Shown here: positions 1-8,917 of the stretch, one piece after another
Layout of the letters: each line of letters starts with the position of its first letter
Numbering within the stretch: position 1 is the first letter of the stretch
From: DASRFR01 sp035651455
GTDB lineage: Bacteria; Acidobacteriota; Terriglobia; Terriglobales; Acidobacteriaceae
Reading direction: 5' to 3'
NCBI GenBank assembly: GCA_035651455.1
Contig: DASRFR010000058.1
Coordinates: 558,001 to 622,000 of the forward strand
Length of the DNA: 64,000 nucleotides
The notes under the pieces: model-generated
What the model was told of the DNA's origin: nothing
The model's input: only the letters and a program-made list of their open reading frames with translations
The model's database searches: none
Made by a program: the position numbers and the translations under genes

Positions 1-368
1 CGTCTGCCGGAACTTCGACCCCTGCAGCTAATGTGCCGGACGGCAAGATAACCATTGACGATTTCGCCAAGGTTGAACTGCGCGTGGGCCAGGTGAAGGT
101 TGCCGAGCGCGTGAAGAATGCCGACAAGCTGTTGCGCTTGGAAGTTGATCTGGGTAGCGAGGTGCGGCAGGTGGTGGCGGGGATCGCCGAAGCGTACGCG
201 CCTGAGACGCTGATAGGCCGCAAAGTCGTCATTGTCGCAAACCTTGCGCCACGCAAGCTGCGGGGCCTGGAATCAAATGGGATGATCGTTGCCGCCTCGC
301 CGGAAGGTGGCAAGGCGGTACTGGCGTCGTTTCTGGAAGATGTGCCGGTGGGGACCAGGCTGAAGTAG
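1..368 (+). CDS. metG: Methionyl-tRNA synthetase, C-terminal tRNA-binding domain (partial, 5' end outside window)
   Basis: The reading frame is open from the window edge through an Ala/Thr/Pro-rich linker into an OB-fold tRNA-binding domain of the EMAP-II/Trbp111 type (about 110 residues), with the typical DFAKVELRVGQV start, the ADKLLRLEVDLG strand and the NLAPRKLRGLESNGMI segment. In bacterial MetRS this domain is fused at the C terminus and improves tRNA binding and dimerisation. A GTG at 33 could start a stand-alone tRNA-binding protein, but the upstream frame has no stop and looks like the usual low-complexity linker, so a truncated metG is more likely. tatD follows 47 bp downstream, a common arrangement. 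Confidence 0.8.
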   Translation, partial: SAGTSTPAANVPDGKITIDDFAKVELRVGQVKVAERVKNADKLLRLEVDLGSEVRQVVAGIAEAYAPETLIGRKVVIVANLAPRKLRGLESNGMIVAASPEGGKAVLASFLEDVPVGTRLK

Positions 369-415
369 GCGCACAACCCGCGTTTGCATAGCACAGCGAC
401 CAACAACTCACGACC

Positions 416-1252
416 GTGTTCATCGATTCCCACGCCCATCTCGAAGGTAAGCGCTTCGACCCCGACCGCACGCAAGTGCTGGAACGCGCTGCGCAAGCAG
501 GCATTGAGACGGTGCTTGCCATCGGTATTGGCGAAGGACCGGGAACACTCGATTGCGCGATCCGCCTGACCGAACAACAGGAGAGACAGTCTCTGCCAGG
601 TCACCCGCAGCTATATGCCACCATTGGCATTCATCCCCACGAAGCAGCATTGGCGAAGGACAAAGATTTTTCCGAACTGGAACAACTGGCAAAAAGTCCG
701 AAGGTCATTGCATGGGGGGAGATTGGGCTGGACTACTACTACGATCACTCGCCGCGCGACATTCAGAAGAACGTCTTCATCAGGCAAATGGAACTTGCGC
801 GCACTGCCAAGCTGCCGATCGTGATTCACTGCCGCCCGTCGGACAACAGCGAGAATGCCTGGGACGACTGCCTCGACCTGATCGGCGAACACTGGGGTCC
901 GGGCGCGATCGGCGGAATTCTCCACTGTTTCACCGGTACCTGGGAGCATGCCAAGCGCGCATTGCGGATGGGTTTCATGATTTCCTTCGCCGGAAACATC
1001 ACTTTTCCCAAGGCGCAGCAGCTTCGCGATGCTGCCCTCCAGGTTCCACTTGACCGCATGCTGATCGAAACCGACTCGCCCTTTCTCGCGCCAGTTCCCT
1101 ACCGCGGCAAGCGGAACGAACCAGCTTTCGTCAAGCAAGTAGCGCGTCAACTTGCTGAACTCCGGGGGCTCTCGACCGAAGAAATCGGTCAGCAAACTAC
1201 GCAAAACTTCCACCGGTTCTTTTCGCTTCCCGAAAAGCCCAACTCCGTTTAG
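416..1252 (+). CDS. tatD: TatD family metal-dependent hydrolase
   Basis: 278 aa, the usual TatD length, with a GTG start. The family comprises TIM-barrel metallo-hydrolases with 3'-5' exonuclease/DNase activity. All metal ligands are visible: the HAH motif (His6, His8), Glu102 in WGEIGLDYY, His138 in IHCRP, His170 in HCFTG and Asp220 in IETDSPFLAP. It lies directly after metG, with which it is often co-transcribed. The exact substrate in this organism is not shown by sequence. Confidence 0.93.
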   Translation: MFIDSHAHLEGKRFDPDRTQVLERAAQAGIETVLAIGIGEGPGTLDCAIRLTEQQERQSLPGHPQLYATIGIHPHEAALAKDKDFSELEQLAKSPKVIAWGEIGLDYYYDHSPRDIQKNVFIRQMELARTAKLPIVIHCRPSDNSENAWDDCLDLIGEHWGPGAIGGILHCFTGTWEHAKRALRMGFMISFAGNITFPKAQQLRDAALQVPLDRMLIETDSPFLAPVPYRGKRNEPAFVKQVARQLAELRGLSTEEIGQQTTQNFHRFFSLPEKPNSV

Positions 1253-1312
1253 CTTGTTAGGAGCGCATCTTTGTACCGTTCAAGCTAATCTAAATACATA
1301 AGACTCAACGAT

Positions 1313-1810
1313 ATGCCCGAAAACACCTTCGACATTGTCAGCAAGATCGACCTGCAGGAAGTGACGAACGCCATCCAACAGGCGCTGAAAGAAATTCACA
1401 CGCGCTTCGACCTGAAGGACTCAAAATCGAATATCGAGCTCGAAGGGAAAGACGCCATCAACCTGCACTCCATCGACGAGTTCAAGCTCAAAGCGGTGAA
1501 TGACGTGTTCCAGCAGAAACTGGTCAAGCGCGGAGTACCCCTCAAGGGCTTGACCTATGGTCCGGTGGAAACAGCCGCAGGCGGAACCGCCAAGCAGCGC
1601 ATCACCATGCAGCAAGGCATCCCCATTGAGAAGGCGCGCGATATCGTAAAGTTAATCAAGACTTCAAAGAAAAAAGTGCAGGCATCCATCCAGGGAGACC
1701 TGGTTCGCGTGAGCGGCAAGGACCGCGACACCCTGCAGGAAATTATTGCTTTGCTGCGACAGCAGGACTTCGGCATCGATATGCAGTTCACGAATTACAG
1801 GACGAATTAG
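1313..1810 (+). CDS. yajQ: YajQ family nucleotide-binding protein (UPF0234)
   Basis: 165 aa, full length for the family. The N terminus NTFDIVSKIDLQEVTNA and the middle RGVPLKGLTYGPVETAAGG are diagnostic. The fold is two RRM-like domains that bind nucleotides; in Xanthomonas a homologue binds cyclic di-GMP. The ATG at 1313 is the only reasonable start. The two PilZ proteins further along (7338, 7757) would be compatible with c-di-GMP signalling, but no direct link is visible. Confidence 0.93.
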   Translation: MPENTFDIVSKIDLQEVTNAIQQALKEIHTRFDLKDSKSNIELEGKDAINLHSIDEFKLKAVNDVFQQKLVKRGVPLKGLTYGPVETAAGGTAKQRITMQQGIPIEKARDIVKLIKTSKKKVQASIQGDLVRVSGKDRDTLQEIIALLRQQDFGIDMQFTNYRTN

Positions 1811-1917
1811 ATCCTGTTTTCGAACCTGCATTTTGCGTTCAAACTGCTGGAACTCGAGCTGAGCCTCGAAGTCTTGCTGAGCAAGAGCCCGAAACACCTG
1901 AAGGCGCGTTTCGAAAA

Positions 1918-2907
1918 TTGAGCACCCAGGCTGCCATCAACGGTAAAGAAGTATTTGAGCTGTTACGCGACGATCTCGCGGCCATTGAGCGTGAGTTCGG
2001 GCGTGACACGGTCTCGAACGTAACGGCCATCACCGAGATCGGCGAATACCTGCGGGCGGGTGGTGGTAAGCGCCTGCGCCCTGCCCTGCTGCTGCTTTCC
2101 TCCAAGCTTTTCCAATACGAAGGTCGAGGGGCGATCCGTTTAGGTGCTGTCGTGGAAATCATCCATACCGCGACGCTGGTCCACGACGACATTATCGACG
2201 AAGCGCAAATCCGTCGCGGACGCCCTGCCGCCAATACCCAGTGGGGAAATTCCAAGTGTGTGCTGGCGGGCGACTGGCTCTACATGCAGGCGTTTAAGGT
2301 CGCAGTCCAGGAACGCAATTTCCGGGTTCTAGACGTGCTGATCGAATTAACCCAGCAGATGGTAGAAGGCGAATTGTTGCAGATGGAGAAACTCGGAAAG
2401 CTGATTACGCTGGACGAGCACTGCGACCTCATCTATCGCAAGACTGCCTGCCTCTTTTCCGTTTGCATGCGCATGGGCGGTATTCTTGGCGGCGCCAGTC
2501 CACAGCAGGAAGAAAGCCTGGGCCAGTACGGGAGATCATTGGGCATGGCCTTTCAGATCGTCGACGATGTGCTGGATCTCACGGCCTCCGAAAGTGTGCT
2601 GGGCAAGCCTGTCGCCAGCGATCTGCGCGAGGGAAAGGTCACCATGGCGGTTATTCATGCGCTGGAGAATTGCACGGCAGCCGAGAAATCGCGCATTGAG
2701 ACTGTGCTGCGCGACCGCGCCTTCAACGGCGTCACTCACAGCGAGATCCTTGATATTTTGAACCGTTACGGCTCGATCGATTTCGCCAACACGCAGGCTT
2801 CGCTATACGCTGACACCGCTCGCCGCGCCATTTGCTCGTTCCCCGACTCTGAGTACAAGCGCGCACTTCTGTGGGCGCCGGAATTTGTGGTAGCTCGCGA
2901 GAAGTAG
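1918..2907 (+). CDS. ispB: Trans-polyprenyl diphosphate synthase (octaprenyl/heptaprenyl type)
   Basis: 329 aa isoprenyl chain-elongating enzyme that condenses IPP units on allylic diphosphates to make the quinone side chain. The GGKRLRP diphosphate-binding motif lies near residues 49-55, the first aspartate-rich motif DDIID at 90-94 and the second, DDVLD, at 216-220. The start is a TTG at 1918; no ATG/GTG lies nearer the conserved N terminus. The chain length of the product cannot be read reliably; ispB is used in the sense of a long-chain all-trans synthase. Confidence 0.9.
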   Translation: MSTQAAINGKEVFELLRDDLAAIEREFGRDTVSNVTAITEIGEYLRAGGGKRLRPALLLLSSKLFQYEGRGAIRLGAVVEIIHTATLVHDDIIDEAQIRRGRPAANTQWGNSKCVLAGDWLYMQAFKVAVQERNFRVLDVLIELTQQMVEGELLQMEKLGKLITLDEHCDLIYRKTACLFSVCMRMGGILGGASPQQEESLGQYGRSLGMAFQIVDDVLDLTASESVLGKPVASDLREGKVTMAVIHALENCTAAEKSRIETVLRDRAFNGVTHSEILDILNRYGSIDFANTQASLYADTARRAICSFPDSEYKRALLWAPEFVVAREK

Positions 2908-2976
2908 TTCTATCCTCAGGGAATCGTTCTCTCAATTCCTTCATCTATACTGTTTCGACTTCTCAGGCGAGAACAC

Positions 2977-3945
2977 ATGGATCTTTTGCACCTGATAACG
3001 CGCCACGGCTATAGCGTGCTCGCGCTGGTGGTATTTCTCGAGGCCGTCGGTTTGCCCATGCCGGCCGCTCTGGCGTTGCTCACCGCGGGAGCGGTCAGTG
3101 CCTACGGCAAGCTCAATCCATGGCTCGCATTCGGCGTTTCCCTCGTCCCCATCCTGGTGGGCGACTTGCTGCTCTTTATGCTTGGACGCTACACCGGCTG
3201 GGCCTTGCTGGGAACGCTATGCCGGCTCTCCGCGAATCCTGAGAGTTGCATTTTGCGATCCGCCGAATCGTTCTATAAACGCGGCAAAATCACCTTACTC
3301 TTCGCCAAGTTCATTCCCGGCATCAACACCATGGCTCCTCCGTTGGCTGGGAGCATGAAAATGCGCCCCGAGCAGTTCTTGCGATTGGATCTCGCGGGCG
3401 CCGCGCTTTACGTGCTCGCCTACGGTGGAGCAGGGTTCCTTTTTAGCGACTTTCTGCGCACCATCGGCGACGGCCTGCGCTCGGCAAGCCATGCGGCGGA
3501 AATCGTACTCGGGATTGGCATCGTCGCATACGTGGCCTATCGCATCTGGCTGTATCGCAAATATCGACTCTATAACGGGGTCCCTCGCATGCCAGTAGAA
3601 GAGGTCGCACGGCGCCTGATGAGCGGCGATAGCGCGAAAATCCTGCTGGTGGATGTGCGCAGCCACGGATACTACGATGCCGGCGCGTCGCGCATCGCCG
3701 GCTCGGTGCGCATTGAACCGAACAATCTCGCCGAGGAACTCAAGCATTTATCCAAGGACAAAGAGATTTATCTCTACTGCACTTGAGCGCGCGAAGCCAC
3801 GAGCGCCCGGGTGGCGCACCTCTTGCGGGAACAAGGATTCAATGCCTTCGTCATAGCTGGTGGTCTACGCGCGTGGCGCCAGGCCGGCAATGCCCTGGAA
3901 CCTGTCCCCCACGACGATCTTGTGAAGCTGCCAACCTTCGGCTGA
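2977..3945 (+). CDS. DedA membrane domain fused to rhodanese, candidate selenoprotein (in-frame TGA at 3784-3786)
   Basis: Residues 1-190 are a DedA/SNARE-associated membrane domain with the typical FIPGINTMAPPLAG stretch and four to five hydrophobic segments. Residues about 203-322 are a rhodanese domain. A simple reading stops at 3786, right in the active-site loop after IYLYCT. The same frame continues for 52 sense codons (AREATSARVAHLLREQGF, then VIAGGLRAWRQAG) to the TGA at 3943-3945, giving a complete rhodanese. The catalytic Cys is residue 268; the TGA is residue 270. A GC hairpin 17-31 nt after the TGA resembles a bacterial SECIS. DedA proteins are lipid transporters/flippases; rhodanese handles persulfide sulfur. 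A nonsense-mutated gene is the alternative. Confidence 0.75.
3803..3817 (+). promoter_or_regulatory. SECIS-like hairpin downstream of in-frame UGA
   Basis: A perfect 5-bp stem GCGCC / GGCGC encloses the loop CGGGT. The loop lies 21-26 nt after the A of the TGA at 3784-3786 and contains a GU step, as expected for SelB-binding bacterial SECIS elements, which lie within the coding region 15-40 nt after the UGA. Below the stem is an A-A mismatch followed by another G-C pair. The region is GC-rich, so a chance hairpin is possible. Confidence 0.45.
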
Positions 3946-3991
3946 CCCTGAGCCTCGGATACTGGAACTGCCACCTTATACTGGGTCTGTC

Positions 3992-4561
3992 ATGGCTTCG
4001 AACCAGGAAATTGAGATTAAATTTCGCGTGCACAATCGTCACGATCTGGAGCGCCGCCTGCGTACCTCCAACCTGAAACCCGTGACCAAAAGCACGCACG
4101 AAGTGAATACCTTATACGACTTGCCCGGAGGAAAACTGCGCAAGCGTGGCGAACTTTTGCGCCTGCGTGAGTACGGCCGAAAATGGATCTTAACCCACAA
4201 AGCCAAGGGGAAAACCGGCGCGCATAAAACCCGTACTGAGCTGGAAACCTCTGTGGATGACGGGCAGCAAATCGATCAGATCTTGCGTGCCCTCGGATTT
4301 ACCCCGTCATTTCGCTATGAAAAATTCCGTGCGGAGTGGAGCGACGGAAAAGGTCACGTTGTGGTGGATCACACGCCCATCGGCGATTTCGGCGAGATCG
4401 AGGGCCCCGCGCCTTGGATCGACCGAACGGCCAAGGGCCTGGGCATTGAACGCGAGGCTTATATTACCCAGACCTATTCAGACCTGTTCTTCGCATGGAA
4501 GAAGCGAACTGGAAGCCTTGCGCGGGAAATGACATTCCAGGCAATTCGCTCAAATAAATAA
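3992..4561 (+). CDS. CYTH domain protein (class IV adenylate cyclase / thiamine triphosphatase-like)
   Basis: 189 aa. The N-terminal EIEIKF (residues 6-11) is the ExExK signature of the CYTH superfamily, followed by alternating basic/acidic strands (RKRGELLRLREYG, HKAKGKTGAHKTR, ELETSVDD) that line the triphosphate tunnel. Members include class IV (CyaB) adenylate cyclase and tripolyphosphatases. Sequence alone does not separate a cAMP-forming enzyme from a triphosphatase. If it makes cAMP, the many Crp/Fnr-type proteins in this window would be potential receivers, but that is inference. Confidence 0.85.
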   Translation: MASNQEIEIKFRVHNRHDLERRLRTSNLKPVTKSTHEVNTLYDLPGGKLRKRGELLRLREYGRKWILTHKAKGKTGAHKTRTELETSVDDGQQIDQILRALGFTPSFRYEKFRAEWSDGKGHVVVDHTPIGDFGEIEGPAPWIDRTAKGLGIEREAYITQTYSDLFFAWKKRTGSLAREMTFQAIRSNK

Positions 4562-4608
4562 TTTGCTGCACCCACTGGAAAAGCCCAGCGCTCCAGACTG
4601 ATTTTCAA

Positions 4609-5379
4609 TCATCCTAAAATGCTGTCGTCGAGTTTCTTCTTGCCCCAGTCCGCCGCGGCTTGCACAAAGGCGATGACCAGGGGATGCGGATGTTTCGGCT
4701 TCGAACTGAGCTGCGGCTGAAACAGCGTAGCAATAAAGAAGCGGTGTGTCGGCGATTCAATTGCGCGCACTTCGCCACGTTCCCCGCGCGCCGCAATAGG
4801 GAATCCGGCTTCGATCGAAGCCCACTCGAATTCGGGATTCACCTCGAAGTTACAGAAAAATTCTTCTTCGATGACGTCCGATCCATAGAAAGTCTGCAGG
4901 TAGGAACCCGGCCGCAGCCGAATTTCCGGGATTACGCCCGACAATTTAGGAGCGTTCTTGCCGCGGTTTGGCACCGCGCATGCCACCGGATAGATCACAA
5001 TGTTCTTCGATCCCGAGTTATTCTCCGCCGTATCCGCGTCCTTGATCCCCAGCACATTGCGCGCGGACTCGATCAACGTGTACTGAAATCCGCCGCAAGT
5101 GCCCAGGAAAGGCCAGTCCCGCCGGCGCGCGAACTCGATGCCCTTGAGCATCCCTTCCATGCTCTGGTACGGACTTCCAGGCGCCGCCCATAGCCCGTCG
5201 AAACTTTCCAGCTTTTTTGTCGCGGCGCCATCGAGCAACGAAGTGGTGGGCAGCCACTCGGATTCTACCCGGAATTCCAGCTTGGCAGCCGCGTGTTCCA
5301 GCGCTTTCCCGATAGCCGGTAGATTGGGACTCTTGGGGTCAAAATCGCCCAGAATCCCTATGCGGACCGTGTCTCCCAC
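4609..5379 (-). CDS. CTP-synthase-like class I glutamine amidotransferase domain protein, glutaminase residues partly lost
   Basis: 256 aa, resembling only the C-terminal amidotransferase half of PyrG; there is no synthetase domain. The nucleophile elbow GTCGGFQY (Cys95) and the downstream NSGSKNIVIYPV and RLRPGSY segments match PyrG. The segment that in PyrG carries the catalytic His and Glu (consensus QFHPE) reads LFQPQ here, so both are Gln (residues 221 and 223), while the following PHPL is kept. A hydrolytically inactive, perhaps ligand-binding paralogue is the simplest reading. It is convergent with the CYTH gene. Confidence 0.8.
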   Translation of the reverse strand: MGDTVRIGILGDFDPKSPNLPAIGKALEHAAAKLEFRVESEWLPTTSLLDGAATKKLESFDGLWAAPGSPYQSMEGMLKGIEFARRRDWPFLGTCGGFQYTLIESARNVLGIKDADTAENNSGSKNIVIYPVACAVPNRGKNAPKLSGVIPEIRLRPGSYLQTFYGSDVIEEEFFCNFEVNPEFEWASIEAGFPIAARGERGEVRAIESPTHRFFIATLFQPQLSSKPKHPHPLVIAFVQAAADWGKKKLDDSILG

Positions 5380-5502
5380 TCTGACATTCTACTGGACGAG
5401 AGAAGCCGCCCGCGAAGGATGGCCTCGTGGTGGGGTTTAGCAGCTTGATGCACGCCCGCGGCTTGGCAGCGCAGGAGTTCATTACCGATTCTGACAAAAA
5501 CG

Positions 5503-6981
5503 CTAGAGCGTGGGCCGTATGGTTAGCGAACTCTGCGCCTTCACAGCCGGCACCACCAGAGCTTGCTCCAGGGTGGGCAGATATGTTCCTCGCAGGCGAA
5601 CCTCGACCTCATGCTCTTTGTCGGTGGCCCCGATCTGCTGGTATGCGCGCATCAGCAACTGCAGCGACTCGGGTTCGTCCCGGTCTTCTTCGAGCTCGGA
5701 AACCGCGCCCAGATAATTCTCGGCCTGCATCAACGCTGCCCCTGCAGCTCCGTGGTAAGAGCTCTGGATGACCAGATTACGCGCTCCGGTGGCCATGGTT
5801 TGTAGCTCGAATAGGGCTTGGCCGGCCAGTTCCTGTTTTCCCGCGTGTCCCGCGCGTACTACCCGGTAACGCAGTATGCGCGACATCTCTTCGTCACGTT
5901 CAGCCTGAGACAGCGTCGCGTTATGGAACAATGCCGCTTCAGCGGAGTCCAGGCTATTGAGCGCCTTCAGGTCGTCCGGCTGGTATTCCGCCATGCGACG
6001 AAAGCCCTGTGCTTCCTGCAGGCTGAGCTCCTGGTTGTGTGCGGTATTGGTTACCTCAAGAAATAGTTTGTCGGCCTCATCGAAATTCTTCTCCCGCACC
6101 CAGGTGAGCGCCGTTTGCATGATGTAGTCAAGGCGGTCCGCAGGATTGTGTGCCGCTGCGATGGCTTTGTCGTATTCAGCCCGCGCCCGGTTCTCATCTC
6201 CCATCAGTGCATATGTGTCCGCAATGCCAAGCTGCGATGTGATGAAATCCGGATCCACCTTCAGCGACGCGCGGTAGTGTTCCAGTGCGCTATCGAAATT
6301 TCCCGCCATTCGCAGGATTTCGGCATAGGAGTCATGCGGATTGGGTTCGCCGGGCAGCGCCGCGATATAGCGCTCCATGGTGGCGAATGCCTGATCGAAT
6401 TGCCGGTTTTTCGCGTAGGAATAGCCCAGGTCGTTCAAGGCGGCGGGATAGTCTTTGTCAATCGCCAGAGACTGCTCCAGTAGCCGTTGTGCCTGCTGGT
6501 ATCCGTTTTCCCCCATCAACCAATTCGCCGCCAGAAAATAGAGGCGCTTATCCTTCGGATACATGTCGAGCAAATCGTTCATGGCGGCGATGCCATTGAT
6601 GTAATTACCTTCCTGTACATTGGCGATCCAGTTGATCATCAGGCGTTCGCCGGGGCTGACTTTTGCCGCCAGGCTCTTGGCCTTCTCTCGTGCGGCAGAA
6701 GCTTCCTGCGGATCTCGACTGTTGAACGCCACCCAGGCTTCGGCCAGCGCAAAGTCAGGATCTTCCTTCGCTGCGGCTCGCCAGCCGATATTTGCCCGCT
6801 CCATTTTCATGTTTTCGTAATCCACCATGCCCCGCTCAAACAGGTCTCGCGCCTTTGCCGATGAGGTGGTGACCGGCATATTCAGGGTGGCAACTTTGTT
6901 GCGAGTCCCGGGCGTGTGATGTGCTTCAACGGCCGGAACCGCGGCCAGCGAGAGAGCGACTAAGATCAGGAAACGGCGCAT
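5503..6981 (-). CDS. Secreted tetratricopeptide-repeat protein
   Basis: 492 aa from the ATG at 6981, chosen because it gives a clean signal peptide (MRRFLILVALSLAAVPAVEA) that longer starts would bury. The mature protein is built almost entirely of helical TPR-like repeats (PAALNDLGYSYAKNRQFDQA, PHDSYAEILRMAGNFDSALEHYRASLKVDP, TSQLGIADTYALMGDENRARAEYDKAI). It probably acts as a periplasmic scaffold for protein-protein contacts; no enzymatic domain is visible and the partner is unknown. Confidence 0.85.
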   Translation of the reverse strand: MRRFLILVALSLAAVPAVEAHHTPGTRNKVATLNMPVTTSSAKARDLFERGMVDYENMKMERANIGWRAAAKEDPDFALAEAWVAFNSRDPQEASAAREKAKSLAAKVSPGERLMINWIANVQEGNYINGIAAMNDLLDMYPKDKRLYFLAANWLMGENGYQQAQRLLEQSLAIDKDYPAALNDLGYSYAKNRQFDQAFATMERYIAALPGEPNPHDSYAEILRMAGNFDSALEHYRASLKVDPDFITSQLGIADTYALMGDENRARAEYDKAIAAAHNPADRLDYIMQTALTWVREKNFDEADKLFLEVTNTAHNQELSLQEAQGFRRMAEYQPDDLKALNSLDSAEAALFHNATLSQAERDEEMSRILRYRVVRAGHAGKQELAGQALFELQTMATGARNLVIQSSYHGAAGAALMQAENYLGAVSELEEDRDEPESLQLLMRAYQQIGATDKEHEVEVRLRGTYLPTLEQALVVPAVKAQSSLTIRPTL

Positions 6982-7337
6982 GTATTGTTCTCGGAAATTC
7001 TGGATTTTCTTGCTTCCGCCGGAGCGTAGCACGCGCCATTTTTGGTTACCAAGTTACCCAATACCTACGACCAATGGTGTCCCCTCGTGCCTGCCGGAAA
7101 TGACCAATGAGTGATTCGATAATCCCGGCCCACTAAGCCAACACTTACAGCTAGCTCTTCGGTGCTTCCGCGAGCACGCTCGTGCCATTTACCCGGCTAG
7201 CACACTTGGTTACTTTGTTCGCACCATTTTCTGAGGGAGAATGTCTCTAGCCTTCGATGCCTGCGCGTGCAGGTGCGCGACTGATCTTACCGGGGCCCGA
7301 CAGATCCGCATTTTCGCTACACGGGGACGTGGAATAC
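6982..7337. other. Intergenic region between TPR gene and first PilZ gene
   Basis: About 350 bp between divergent genes, so promoters for both should lie here. I see no RNA gene, repeat or clear palindrome. Confidence 0.4.
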
Positions 7338-7655
7338 ATGTTCAAGGAACGCCGTCGAGCCCAGCGCTTCCCTTCATCACAGGCGATCGTCGTCAGTGTG
7401 GGGAACCAGGACGAGCCCTGGGTCGGCATCTTGGAAAACCTTTCCATCACCGGCGCATGTCTTTCTACGGATCGTCCCATCAAACTCCACTCCGGAGTGA
7501 GCCTGATCCTCGTACTGCCGCCCGAAATCACGCACGGCCAGGGCCTTCGCGTCTGGTGCGTGGGAACAGTGGTGCGAGTCGTCTCCGAGCCAAAAGAGGG
7601 GAAGTCACAAATTGCGGTCGATTTTCAGAAGTATCATGTCGTGCCCGAAGCTTGA
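7338..7655 (+). CDS. PilZ domain protein (c-di-GMP-binding candidate)
   Basis: 105 aa from the ATG at 7338 (MFKERRRAQRF). The RRRAQR segment gives the RxxxR motif, and the later ENLSITGACL gives the second PilZ signature (D/N-x-S-x-x-G), which together form the cyclic di-GMP pocket. It is a stand-alone PilZ domain with no other module, probably an adaptor that passes c-di-GMP levels to a partner. A second PilZ gene follows 100 bp downstream. Confidence 0.85.
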   Translation: MFKERRRAQRFPSSQAIVVSVGNQDEPWVGILENLSITGACLSTDRPIKLHSGVSLILVLPPEITHGQGLRVWCVGTVVRVVSEPKEGKSQIAVDFQKYHVVPEA

Positions 7656-7756
7656 ACTGCCCCGCTGCAGTCGCAGATTTCCACTACGCCGCCTGCACCA
7701 CGACAGGATTCCCGTACCCAAATATTGTCGGCCGTGCTAACCTGCCATTCCGGAAT

Positions 7757-8086
7757 ATGCGAGATTCCAAATCTGATCGCCGGGCTAAACCGCGCGTGCA
7801 CGCAAGTGTGCCGGTCACGCTGAAACTCGACAACGGCTCCGGCCAGCACCGGGGAATGACTCGCGACCTCAGCCACAACGGAGTCTTCTTCTACGCGGAC
7901 TCCCAAATCAGCGAGGGCAGCACGCTTGAAATGGTGTTGATCCTTCCCTCCGAACTCACGGCCGGCGAGCGGAAGTGGGTTTGCTGCCAAGCTTCTGTGG
8001 TTCGGGTGGAGCAAGGCGCGGAGAATGGCTTCGGCATCGCGGCATCCATCCAGCGCCTCGACATCCTGCCTGAAATTCCTGACTAG
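7757..8086 (+). CDS. PilZ domain protein, second copy
   Basis: 109 aa from the ATG at 7757 (MRDSKSDRRAKPRVHASVPV). The RRAKPR and TRDLSHNGVFF segments are the two PilZ ligand motifs, in the right order and spacing. The reading frame is open far upstream, but the extra sequence is not PilZ-like and overlaps the preceding PilZ gene, so the short start is preferred. The protein shares the architecture of its neighbour but is clearly diverged, so this is an old tandem pair rather than a recent copy. Confidence 0.85.
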   Translation: MRDSKSDRRAKPRVHASVPVTLKLDNGSGQHRGMTRDLSHNGVFFYADSQISEGSTLEMVLILPSELTAGERKWVCCQASVVRVEQGAENGFGIAASIQRLDILPEIPD

Positions 8087-8478
8087 GCGGCCCAAGCCGC
8101 ACGGACATATTTACAGGAGAAAAGGATTATTTTCTTCTGGAATTTCAGGCGCTCTGTCCTGAGTTCCTTGTAGCGATTTCAGCTCACAATCCGCCGCTAG
8201 GCCACGATGACATGCACCTTTAACTACATAGATGCATGGCAAGTCGCTGACTTAATGCCGCTTAAGCGTACTAACAAATTGCGGCCCATCAATCCCGCGC
8301 CGGCCAGGCTTCTCTCTGCCAATGGGCCTGGCAAAGCTTGCCGCAGCCCTCGAAGGCGATGATTGCCACGATGCCGGAAAAGAAACGCTTCCCATGCCCC
8401 ACGCGCGGTGCAATAATTGCGGCCCTTGAAATGCTCTGGCTTTAACAAGAACAACAATGAAGATTGGTGAGTCCGGTC
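8087..8478. other. Intergenic region, no recognisable gene
   Basis: About 390 bp after the second PilZ gene. Short frames exist on both strands but none has family-like composition or a good ribosome-binding site. No RNA gene recognised. Confidence 0.35.
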
Positions 8479-8835
8479 ATGTGGATGGATAAGCTGTCCG
8501 GCGGGGTGTTGCGGTTACTCACGCCTATTGGTCCGCGCTACGTGCAACTTTCATTCTGGCAGCGGGTGTATACGCTCTGGATTTTCCGCCACTTTCATTC
8601 CCTGCCACAGCAGGTGCTTAGCCGCCGTCAACAAGAGTTCCTTCAGCGTCTTTGCGCCGACCCAAGCCTCATCACCTGGTCCCGTGACCACCTGGCCACT
8701 GACATGCCCGTGATCGGCACCATCGAGCAACGTTTGCCGGTTGCGTCTGAGAGCGATCGTGTGGCTTCGCGCAAGTCAACAGAGCGTGGAACGACAGCCA
8801 TCGATCGTTGGCTGGACTCCCATCAACAGCCGTAA
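8479..8835 (+). CDS. Conserved-looking hypothetical protein
   Basis: 118 aa from the ATG at 8479, preceded 7 nt upstream by GGTGAG; GTG 8467 or TTG 8464 are alternatives. The sequence (MWMDKLSGGVLRLLTPIGPRYVQLSFWQRVYTLWIFRHF in overlapping blocks) is rich in aromatic and hydrophobic residues at the N terminus and basic later, without a signal peptide. I do not recognise a family. The composition resembles a real small cytoplasmic or membrane-associated protein. Confidence 0.55.
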   Translation: MWMDKLSGGVLRLLTPIGPRYVQLSFWQRVYTLWIFRHFHSLPQQVLSRRQQEFLQRLCADPSLITWSRDHLATDMPVIGTIEQRLPVASESDRVASRKSTERGTTAIDRWLDSHQQP

Positions 8836-8917
8836 ACTGCGGTCCCGAAGCGGGAGCGAAACTCCAGTTCGGGAAGTCACGGCCAGTTTTCCCCATAACG
8901 AGTTCGTGCCCAACTCG

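Noticed and set aside
1811..1920. Stop-free 36-codon frame (LFSNLHFAFKLLELELSLEV...) between yajQ and the prenyl synthase
   Set aside because: No ATG/GTG start; only CTG or TTG without a ribosome-binding site.
8224..8457. 77-codon leftward frame
   Set aside because: Arg/Gly/Leu-rich shadow-type composition and no ribosome-binding site.
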